A stretch of 9,463 nt of DNA, taken from positions 1-9,463 of the forward strand of contig CAYYJO010000073.1 of NCBI GenBank assembly GCA_964472265.1, in the 5' to 3' direction. The notes under the pieces are model-generated. The model did no database searches. It was not told where the DNA came from and saw only the letters and a list, made by a program, of their open reading frames with translations. A program made the position numbers and the translations under genes. This document shows, piece after piece, positions 1-5,595 of the stretch (positions are counted from its first letter, which is position 1; each line of letters opens with the position of its first letter). This stretch comes from JAGNLA01 sp964472265. Its GTDB lineage: Bacteria; Caldisericota; Caldisericia; JAAYUI01.

Positions 1-52
1 CCGTTGTCGTAAACATCGACACCATTATGGTTAATAAAAGTACATTTTTCAT
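1..52 (-). CDS. Start of a putative exported or membrane protein (partial, unrecognised)
   Basis: Only the first 17 codons lie in the window; the gene runs off its low-coordinate edge. ATG at 52-50 is followed by MKNVLLLTIMVSMFTTT: one lysine, then a hydrophobic run, as at the start of a signal peptide or a first membrane helix. The start is well supported by AGGAGGAG at 55-62, with the GGAGG core 4 nt from ATG, the same geometry as the other strong ribosome sites here. A good sigma70-type promoter lies just upstream (75-102), so this gene probably heads a separate transcript. Nothing can be said about its function. Confidence 0.72.
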   Translation of the reverse strand, partial: MKNVLLLTIMVSMFTTT

Positions 53-74
53 TGCTCCTCCTCGACTTTACCGG

Positions 75-102
75 AGTATAGCAAGAAAAAAATGTTTGTC
101 AA
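75..102 (-). promoter_or_regulatory. Sigma70-type promoter with extended -10
   Basis: Reading the minus strand, a consensus -35 TTGACA (102-97) is followed by a 16-base spacer containing a run of seven T, and then TATACT (80-75). TGC directly before the -10 hexamer gives an extended -10 (TGnTATACT). A start near base 68 would give a leader of about 16 bases, just enough to hold the AGGAGGAG ribosome site of the gene beginning at 52. It lies immediately after the stop of the dCMP deaminase gene, where the long minus-strand gene block ends. Confidence 0.8.
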
Positions 103-109
103 ACTTTGC

Positions 110-553
110 TTAGCTTTTTTCGTGCTTAACCATCTTCACGCCGATGCCGTCAAACAGCTGCTTAACCTGCTCGGAATGCGGGTAGTCGTCGCGGTAGTGG
201 AGTTCGTCAAGGTTAGGAAATGTGTTGCTGATGACCTTGGCGCAGTGGTAGCAGGGAAGGCAGGTGCAGAAAACCTGGGTGATTTCCTTCCTTGAGCCTT
301 CATATCTTGAAATAGCGTTTATTTCCGCGTGGATGACCGGGCATTCCCACAGGTCTGAGCCAGACGGCTTGTTTTCTCTAGTGCAGGTGTCGCAGTGGCC
401 AGTGCCCGACACAACGCCGTTGTATCCGGTTGCCCTGATGTTGCTGTCACCGTCGACAAGAATGCATCCGACCTGTCTTCTCAGGCATGTTGAACGCAAC
501 GCCACAATTTCGGTGATCATCATGAAATATGTAGGTTTGTCAGGTCTCGTCAT
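110..553 (-). CDS. dCMP deaminase (ComEB/deoxycytidylate deaminase family)
   Basis: A 147-residue zinc-dependent deaminase that should convert dCMP to dUMP in the cytosol, feeding thymidylate synthesis. The catalytic zinc motif is clear: HAE at residues 75-77 (His ligand, Glu proton shuttle) and PCxxC at 100-104 (two Cys ligands). RSTC (20-23), VGCILV, TGYNG (42-46) and HCD (53-55) are typical of dCMP deaminases. Cys23 and Cys54 match positions that bind a second, structural zinc in the T4 enzyme. ATG at 553 is chosen because RPxxxxYFM, the usual family N-terminus, follows at once. The start overlaps the upstream stop as ATGA, implying translational coupling; the ribosome site is weak. An in-frame ATG at 727 would add 58 residues lying wholly inside the preceding gene and unlike the family. 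The last gene of the block. Confidence 0.9.
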   Translation of the reverse strand: MTRPDKPTYFMMITEIVALRSTCLRRQVGCILVDGDSNIRATGYNGVVSGTGHCDTCTRENKPSGSDLWECPVIHAEINAISRYEGSRKEITQVFCTCLPCYHCAKVISNTFPNLDELHYRDDYPHSEQVKQLFDGIGVKMVKHEKS

Positions 554-2187
554 TGCCCCGGATACCTTATCACCACAGCTCTCACGTCCGCTCTCCACTC
601 GACTGACGCTCCCAGGTTTTCGGAGATGAAGCGCGTTGGTACCATGGTCGAACCTTTGATGATTTGCGGGGCAGGATCGACGGTCACCCTTTTTCCGCCA
701 ACCAGCGCTGACTTGTTGCCAATCCACATCTCAATAATTTTGCCATCAAGGTTGTAGCTGACCTTCTTTGTCGCGTCATCCCAGCCGACTTCAGCTCCAA
801 GCTTTTCGCCCAGAACCCTGAATGGAACCATGACTTTATTGCTTATTATTGTCGGTGGCGTCGAGAGAGCATTTTTGACCTCAACTCCGTTTACGCTTAT
901 GTTTTTTGATCCAATCATGAAAATAAGCGTCGTAACCGTACTAAAACTAACCTGATAGGTAAATACGGTTTTATTGCCGGCAGGATCAAAGATCAGGATT
1001 TCAATCTTGTTCACTCCGGCCTTCAAAACGTGCATCTTTGAGAAAGAGCCGTCAGAGTTGATGGCAATCAGTTCGCCATTGACAATGACTTGTGAATTTG
1101 GCTCAGCCGTTCCCTTGATTTCAATGGCCTGAGTCCTGTAAATTGCTCCATCCTTGAGGTTTGTTGTCGGTGTGATCGGGTTTGGCGTAACTGAGATTTC
1201 CGGTGAGGCATCGGACATGTTGTTGTTGCTGTCAACGGATTTGATGATGTAGTAGTAGGTGATGCCGTTTTCAACGTTTGGATCGGTGTAGCTGGTGCCG
1301 GAAACGAAGAAGTCGGTGATTGGCGTTGGAGTATACCCGCTGGGGTATGTTGCCCTGTAGATGAAATAGCCCCTGACATCGGCAGATTTTGAAGGCGTCC
1401 AGAACAGGTGTGATCTCTTGTCTCCCTGATATCCGACGAACATTTCCGGTGGCGTTGGCTTTGGACCAGTCGATGTTACGGTAAGCTTCACAGGAACTTC
1501 GATGAGCGCCTGCTGTGGATCGGTCGAGGTCACAAGCAGGGTGGCCGTGTACTCCCCCGCACTCATTCCTGCTGTGTTGGCCGAAATGGAAACGCTCGTT
1601 GACTGGCCGGCTTCAATGAGTCCGGTTGGCGGTGTGTAGGAAAGCCAGTCCTGGGTTGACGAAACAGCAACCTGAAGGATGACTGGAACCTGGATCATGC
1701 CTGCATTTGAAGAGACAATGGCGTTACCCCTGTAAAGCTGCCCAGCCACAAGATCGTTGAGCGTGACTGTGCAAGTGACTGTGGAAACGGTTGTATCAAT
1801 ATTTTTTACCAGACATCTCATCCACGGCACATCTGAAACGGCAGTGACGTTGAGATATTTTTCACCAGGAGCAGTGCAAGTGATCGTCTGGGATACGTCT
1901 CCCGAGTTTGGAACGGTGCCAAAATCGACGAAAGTCGGGTAAACCATGAGAGTGTTTGCCGAAAGGAGCTGGGGAGCCTTTTTGGCGTAGGATTTCGAAA
2001 TGGTGAAAAGCAGGGTTGAAGTGCCCCTGTTGTAGATGTCCATTTTTGCAACCGAAACCTCACCCTGTTTGGCGACAATCTCTATCTTTGCAGGATTCAG
2101 TTCAATTTTAGCCGAGTCCTGCGCGAAAGAAAAACCTGAAGGGATGAGCAACGCCAGAATGGCCAGCGTCATGATGATCTTGTTCAT
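550..2187 (-). CDS. Secreted multidomain protein with Ig-like, FN3-like and C-terminal stalk (Cu amine oxidase N1) domains
   Basis: A 545-residue exported protein. Residues 1-22 form a signal peptide (NK, hydrophobic run to about residue 19, probable cleavage after SFA). Residues about 26-175 and 178-238 are beta-rich segments resembling BACON/ASPM-type Ig-like repeats (VYPTFVDFG at 82-90; WLSYTPPTGLIEAG at 181-194). Residues about 247-336 resemble fibronectin III (LFWTPS, GYFIYR, YYYIIKSVDSN). Residues about 344-416 resemble a glucodextranase/Big-type domain (IEIKGTAEPNSQVIVNG, then FDPAGNKT). Residues about 424-545 are a copper-amine-oxidase N1 'stalk' domain with paired motifs MVPFRVLGEKLGAEVGWD (453-470) and MVPTRFISENLGASVEW (515-531). 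I see no enzyme active site, lipobox, sortase motif or C-terminal membrane segment. A role in adhesion or wall binding is inference. It starts in an ATGA overlap with murI and has a strong ribosome site at 2191-2198. Confidence 0.88.
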   Translation of the reverse strand: MNKIIMTLAILALLIPSGFSFAQDSAKIELNPAKIEIVAKQGEVSVAKMDIYNRGTSTLLFTISKSYAKKAPQLLSANTLMVYPTFVDFGTVPNSGDVSQTITCTAPGEKYLNVTAVSDVPWMRCLVKNIDTTVSTVTCTVTLNDLVAGQLYRGNAIVSSNAGMIQVPVILQVAVSSTQDWLSYTPPTGLIEAGQSTSVSISANTAGMSAGEYTATLLVTSTDPQQALIEVPVKLTVTSTGPKPTPPEMFVGYQGDKRSHLFWTPSKSADVRGYFIYRATYPSGYTPTPITDFFVSGTSYTDPNVENGITYYYIIKSVDSNNNMSDASPEISVTPNPITPTTNLKDGAIYRTQAIEIKGTAEPNSQVIVNGELIAINSDGSFSKMHVLKAGVNKIEILIFDPAGNKTVFTYQVSFSTVTTLIFMIGSKNISVNGVEVKNALSTPPTIISNKVMVPFRVLGEKLGAEVGWDDATKKVSYNLDGKIIEMWIGNKSALVGGKRVTVDPAPQIIKGSTMVPTRFISENLGASVEWRADVRAVVIRYPGQ

Positions 2188-2969
2188 CCTACCTCCTTGA
2201 GTCTATTATATGCCTTCAGACCGGTAATACCAAGCAACCGGCCGGCCAGTTCAGAAAATTTGTCCGGGTCACCTGAGGTGAACAATGAAATCTTGCCTGA
2301 ACCCTTTGAAATTTTTTTGTTTTCCAGATCACCCTTCAACCGCTTTGCAACCGGCAAACCGGTGTCGATGATGTTGATTGAAGGGGGAAGAATTCTCGAA
2401 ATCATAGGCAAAAGAAACGGATAGTGCGTGCAGCCTAGAACCAGTTGATCTACACCGGAATCAATCACAGGTTGCAGAATCTCCTTCAGAGTCTGTTCAA
2501 CCTCTGCACCATCCAGCTTTCCGTCCTCAACGAACTCGACAAGCCCGGGGGCCGGAAAAGTCAGAACCTCGACTCCTTCGGCAAACTTGTCGACGAGGTC
2601 AAAAAATCTTGTGCCCTGTGAGGCTGCTTTTGTCAGGAGCACTGCGATCCTCTTGGTTGCTGAGTTTGTAGCTGCCGGTTTGACACCCGGCTCCACGCCA
2701 ACGAATGGGATATGATACTCCTTGCGAAGGTTGGAAATGGTGTTGACGGTTGCACTGTTGCAAGCCACCACGACAAGTTCGCAGCCTTCGCCGATCAGGA
2801 ATTCGGTTATCTGCCTGCTCCTGCCCATGATGAACGAAAAGGGTTTGCTACCCCAGGGGCAGAAGGCGGAATCACCAAAGTAAATGTAGTCGTAATCAGG
2901 GTTTACCTCAATGCAATGTTTGAGGATTGACAATCCACCAACGCCTGAATCGAAAAAGCCTATTGCCAC
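2184..2969 (-). CDS. murI: Glutamate racemase
   Basis: A 261-residue cytosolic racemase interconverting L- and D-glutamate for the peptidoglycan stem peptide. Family motifs appear in order: FFDSGVGGLS (5-14), YFGDSAFCPWG (30-40), VVVACNSAT (66-74) with catalytic Cys70, GVEPGVKPA (91-99), LGCTHYP (178-184) with catalytic Cys180, IDTG (201-204) and TSGDP (231-235). The two-cysteine pair and full length indicate a functional enzyme. Small departures from the commonest family sequence are CNSAT for CNTAT and CPWG for CPYG. The start is GTG at 2969-2967, fixed by the usual MAIGFFDSGVGG N-terminus. It lies one base after the TGA of the preceding membrane gene, so translation is probably coupled; the nearest AGAGG is about 12 nt away. 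Its TGA overlaps the next ATG by 4 bases. Confidence 0.96.
   Translation of the reverse strand: MAIGFFDSGVGGLSILKHCIEVNPDYDYIYFGDSAFCPWGSKPFSFIMGRSRQITEFLIGEGCELVVVACNSATVNTISNLRKEYHIPFVGVEPGVKPAATNSATKRIAVLLTKAASQGTRFFDLVDKFAEGVEVLTFPAPGLVEFVEDGKLDGAEVEQTLKEILQPVIDSGVDQLVLGCTHYPFLLPMISRILPPSINIIDTGLPVAKRLKGDLENKKISKGSGKISLFTSGDPDKFSELAGRLLGITGLKAYNRLKEVG
2191..2198 (-). promoter_or_regulatory. Strong ribosome binding site of the stalk-domain gene
   Basis: AAGGAGGT with its GGAGG core 4 nt from the ATG at 2187, lying inside the 3' end of murI. It fixes the start of the exported protein and allows independent initiation despite the ATGA overlap. Confidence 0.8.
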
Positions 2970-2970
2970 C

Positions 2971-4167
2971 TCAGGAGCCAGCCTCTACCTGAATTTCTTT
3001 CAGATCACCCTGAACCATTTTCTCCTGCTCGGATTCCATTTTTTCGGCAATCTGCGAACTAAGCGCTCCAAGGTCAGCCGTTCCTGCACTTTTTCCGAGT
3101 TTCTTGGCAAGCATTGTCAGGGCAATCGGCGCCCCGAAAAGTACGTCCATGTGGTAGTCCATGAGCCTGTAGACGAGCGTGAAGATTCCAACGGCAGCGC
3201 CTGTTTCAGCCTGCGTTGGGAAGATAGTGATGAAAGAGATAAAGAATGCAGCAATCCCGGCTTCAGTTGCACCAACTGCTCCAGGTGTCGGGAACCATGC
3301 TGTTGCAAACTGAGCCATGATACCGATTGCCATAACCGCAAGCAGATCAGCCTTCACACCCAATGCAAGCAATACGAAATATGGCATCATTTTCAGCAGG
3401 AACCATGTGACGATGGAGTTGAGGATTGCCAGCGAGAGCGAAAGCTTGTTGCCTTCGAGCATGACCTTTGCTGAATGTCTGATCTCTGAAAGGAACATCA
3501 AGCCTTTTTTCTTGAACTCTTCAACATCCTTTATCTTCGATACCTTGAGCAGCCATTTCCATTTTGAAAGAAGGTTGACCAGCCAGACAAAGATGAAAGG
3601 ATTCAAGATTATGAACACACCAAGCCCAGCCATGACGACAAATCCGGCCAGTGAAATGTAAGTGATCCAGGACATGACGACGTTTGTTGGAAGCCTGAAT
3701 CCAAATGGAACCGCCAAAAGGATTATGAACACGAAAAGAAGTCTGACGCTGACAGAAATGATTCCCCTGATGGTGATCATGACCGTGGACTCTGCTATTG
3801 AAAAATTTTCATCCTGAAGGAAGTAGACCTGGAAAGGCTCTCCGCCAGATGTCGAGGGTGTGGCGTTTGAGAAAAAGTTGCCGACAAAGTAAATCTGCCA
3901 CATGCGCCAGTAGCTGACCTTCTTGCCAAGAGTGGTGGCCAGGAACCAGAGCTGGAAGGTTTCAAAGAAGAACGTTCCAAAATTGGTCATGGCTGCGGCA
4001 AACACCCACCACCAGTTCATTTTGCCAACAATCAGCTTGATGTTGCTCCACTGGTCTTTGACATCGGTAACGCCGGAAAAAACTGTTGTCAGCAGGACAA
4101 CTGCCACAAAAACGCCAAGGAGTCCGAAGATTGTATACCTGATCATTTTAGCTCTGTTGAGTGTCAT
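2971..4167 (-). CDS. YbhN/LPG-synthase-TM family (UPF0104) membrane protein, paralogue B
   Basis: A 398-residue polytopic membrane protein of the lysylphosphatidylglycerol synthase transmembrane family, the same family as the flippase half of MprF and as YbhN/AglD proteins. Hydrophobic segments lie at about 11-32, 51-80, 87-105, 127-157, 162-200, 243-270, 274-315 and 322-356, with a basic cytosolic loop at about 201-242. Conserved motifs are NFFSNATPSTSGGEPF (97-112) and WFPTPGAVGATEAG (291-304), the family's PTPGG-x-G-x-x-E signature. There is no MprF-type catalytic domain, so lipid or lipid-precursor transport is inferred from family only. Paralogue A directly upstream is the same length and about 68% identical by my hand count (271/398, no gaps), except for a diverged Glu/Lys-rich tail after residue 375. 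Translation starts 9 bases after a channel-gene remnant, in the same context as paralogue A. Confidence 0.9.
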   Translation of the reverse strand: MTLNRAKMIRYTIFGLLGVFVAVVLLTTVFSGVTDVKDQWSNIKLIVGKMNWWWVFAAAMTNFGTFFFETFQLWFLATTLGKKVSYWRMWQIYFVGNFFSNATPSTSGGEPFQVYFLQDENFSIAESTVMITIRGIISVSVRLLFVFIILLAVPFGFRLPTNVVMSWITYISLAGFVVMAGLGVFIILNPFIFVWLVNLLSKWKWLLKVSKIKDVEEFKKKGLMFLSEIRHSAKVMLEGNKLSLSLAILNSIVTWFLLKMMPYFVLLALGVKADLLAVMAIGIMAQFATAWFPTPGAVGATEAGIAAFFISFITIFPTQAETGAAVGIFTLVYRLMDYHMDVLFGAPIALTMLAKKLGKSAGTADLGALSSQIAEKMESEQEKMVQGDLKEIQVEAGS

Positions 4168-4272
4168 TGGTGGTTTCTAGTGTCCTTTCATTATGCGCGC
4201 CAGTTCCGGTGTGAGAATGGGCAGTCCGTCGCCAATCATTATTTTCTCATCTTTTTCCACTTTGTCAAAAAC
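2971..4272 (-). repeat. Tandem duplication, copy B (channel 3' tail plus YbhN-type gene)
   Basis: A 1302-base unit holding 31 codons of a decayed channel 3' end, a 9-base spacer and the whole of paralogue B. It matches copy A (4294-5595) in order, frame, spacing and total length, and is separated from it by 21 bases (4273-4293). The protein similarity is gapless across the membrane gene, and the nucleotide match at the channel tail is still visible (29 of the 33 bases from 4177). Confidence 0.85.
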
Positions 4273-4293
4273 CTTCTTGCTACAATCATAACA
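4177..4293 (-). pseudogene. Remnant of a second K+ channel gene (C-terminal tail only)
   Basis: The gap between the two membrane genes reads as 38 open codons ending in TAG at 4179-4177. The last 31 align without gaps to the last 31 codons of the channel gene at 5500-6570. I count 14 identities, including D-E near the middle, L-x-x-L-x-PELA and the final MKG before the last residue (GH here, GY in the channel). At the DNA level the first 48 bases from 4177 match 38 of 48 bases from 5500, and the first 33 match 29. The similarity stops at codon 31 (base 4272). The other seven codons (4273-4293) do not match the channel. No pore, selectivity filter or nucleotide-binding fold remains, so this cannot be a channel. 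It is in frame with paralogue A's TAG at 4296-4294. Confidence 0.82.
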
Positions 4294-5490
4294 CTATTCA
4301 TGAGCCTCAAGTTTAGAGATCTCTTCATCACTGTCTGCATCGAGCGCCTGCTCCTCCTCCATCTGTCTTGAAATATTCGAACTCAACTCTACCAGGTCGG
4401 CAGAGGCAGCATTTTTGCCTAGTTTTCTTGCAAGCAGCGTTAACGCAACCGGAGCGCCAAAGAGCACATCCATGTGGTAGTCCATAAACCTGTAGACGAG
4501 TGTGAAGATTCCTATTGCTGCGGCAATCTCAGGTTTTGAATGATAAATGGTGATAAAAGACACAAAAAATGTTGATATTCCAAGTTCCAGTGCGCCAACG
4601 GCACCAGGTGTTGGAAACCACGCCGTTGCAAGCTGCGCCATGATTCCAATGACAATGACTGCGAGCAGGTCAGGTTTTTCGCCGAGAGCGAGGAGAACAA
4701 AGTATGGCATTATCTTCAAAAGGAACCAGGTTATAACCGAATTGAGCACTGCAAGGAAAATCGCCCATTTGTTGCCGGACAGCATGAGCTTTCCTGCGTG
4801 CCTTATTTCGGCGAGGAAACCCAGCCCCTTGTTCCTGAACTCTTCGACATTGCCAATCTTCAAAACCTTCAGCAGCCATTTCCATTTCGAAAGGATATTG
4901 ACCAGCCAGATAAATATGAACGGGTTTACGATGACGAGCACACCCAAAATAACGAGCAGGGCAAATCCTGCCAATGAAATGTAGGTGAGCCATGTGAGCA
5001 CGACGCCGGTCGGGAGCTGAAAACCAAACGGGATGGCGATCAACATGGCAAAAACGAACAACAACCTCACGCCAATGGAAATGATTCCCCTGACCGTTAT
5101 CATGACTGAAGACTCAGCAACTTTGAAGCCATCATCTTGAAGAAAATAAACCTGGAAAGCCTCGCCGCCGGATGTAGACGGGAGTGCGTTGGAAAAGAAG
5201 TTTCCCACAAAATAAATCTGCCACATCCTCCAAAAACCGGTCTTCTTGCCAAGCGTCCTTGCCAAAAACCAGAGCTGGAATGATTCAAAAAAGAATGTGC
5301 CAAGGTTTGTGAGACCGGCAGCCAGGACCCACCACCAGTTCATGTTTTTTGTGATGAGTTTGATGCCGTTCCATTGGCTTGAAATGTCTGAAAAACCTGA
5401 AAATACTGCAGTTATCAGTGTAATTACGACAAGCGCCCCAAAAAACCCAAACACAACATACCTTATCATCTTTGCTCTGGTGATTGCCAT
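4294..5490 (-). CDS. YbhN/LPG-synthase-TM family (UPF0104) membrane protein, paralogue A
   Basis: A 398-residue polytopic membrane protein, colinear with paralogue B (2971-4167). Both carry RAKMIRY just after the start, MNWWWV (50-55), NFFSNALPSTSGGEAF (97-112), SKWKWLLK in the cytosolic loop, WFPTPGAVGALELG (291-304) and MDYHMDVLFGAP (336-347). The signature glutamate at 302 is kept, although the residues flanking it (L-E-L) differ from B (T-E-A). The family includes the MprF flippase half and YbhN; the transported lipid, if any, is unknown. The tail after residue 375 is strongly acidic (MEEEQ, then DADSDEE). ATG at 5490 lies 9 bases after the channel stop, and the nearest purine-rich site (AAAGGA) is about 15 bases upstream, inside the channel's final codons. 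Translational coupling to the channel is therefore likely. Confidence 0.9.
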   Translation of the reverse strand: MAITRAKMIRYVVFGFFGALVVITLITAVFSGFSDISSQWNGIKLITKNMNWWWVLAAGLTNLGTFFFESFQLWFLARTLGKKTGFWRMWQIYFVGNFFSNALPSTSGGEAFQVYFLQDDGFKVAESSVMITVRGIISIGVRLLFVFAMLIAIPFGFQLPTGVVLTWLTYISLAGFALLVILGVLVIVNPFIFIWLVNILSKWKWLLKVLKIGNVEEFRNKGLGFLAEIRHAGKLMLSGNKWAIFLAVLNSVITWFLLKIMPYFVLLALGEKPDLLAVIVIGIMAQLATAWFPTPGAVGALELGISTFFVSFITIYHSKPEIAAAIGIFTLVYRFMDYHMDVLFGAPVALTLLARKLGKNAASADLVELSSNISRQMEEEQALDADSDEEISKLEAHE

Positions 5491-5595
5491 CTGTGGTTGC
5501 TAATATCCTTTCATTGTGCACGCCAGTTCCGGCGAAAGCATGAACAGTTTATCGTTTTCCAGGATTGTCTCATCAGGGTTTGGGTTTGTCAAAAC
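4294..5595 (-). repeat. Tandem duplication, copy A (channel 3' tail plus YbhN-type gene)
   Basis: A 1302-base unit comprising the last 31 codons of the intact K+ channel, the 9-base spacer and paralogue A. Copy B is at 2971-4272. The boundary inside the channel gene (near 5595) is where similarity to the remnant ends. Divergence of about 32% at the protein level shows that the duplication is old. Confidence 0.85.

Noticed and set aside
86..104. Rho-independent terminator after the deaminase gene
   Set aside because: GTTT-GAC-AAAC gives only a 4-bp AT-rich stem before the T run. It is too weak to call, and the same bases form the -35 and spacer of a much better promoter.
554..727. In-frame upstream extension of the dCMP deaminase to an ATG at 727 (58 more residues)
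   Set aside because: The extension lies wholly inside the stalk-domain coding region, has no family resemblance, and the normal family N-terminus (RPxxxxYFM) starts at the ATG at 553, coupled as ATGA.
2750..2880. Defective glutamate racemase because of CNSAT and CPWG motif variants
   Set aside because: Both catalytic cysteines (70 and 180), the DSGVGG loop and the GCTHYP motif are present, and Ser for Thr or Trp for Tyr are conservative changes.
2911..3474. Long plus-strand open frames, for example here and at 8379-8903
   Set aside because: They lie antisense to well-supported minus-strand genes (the YbhN-type protein and lysS), have no ribosome sites, and show no family motifs.
4273..4293. 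Remnant of the murI 5' end at the duplication junction, expected if the copied unit extended past the membrane gene
   Set aside because: Only a short T-rich similarity (AGG then TTTTT then GA) is visible against the murI start, which is not above chance for 21 bases.
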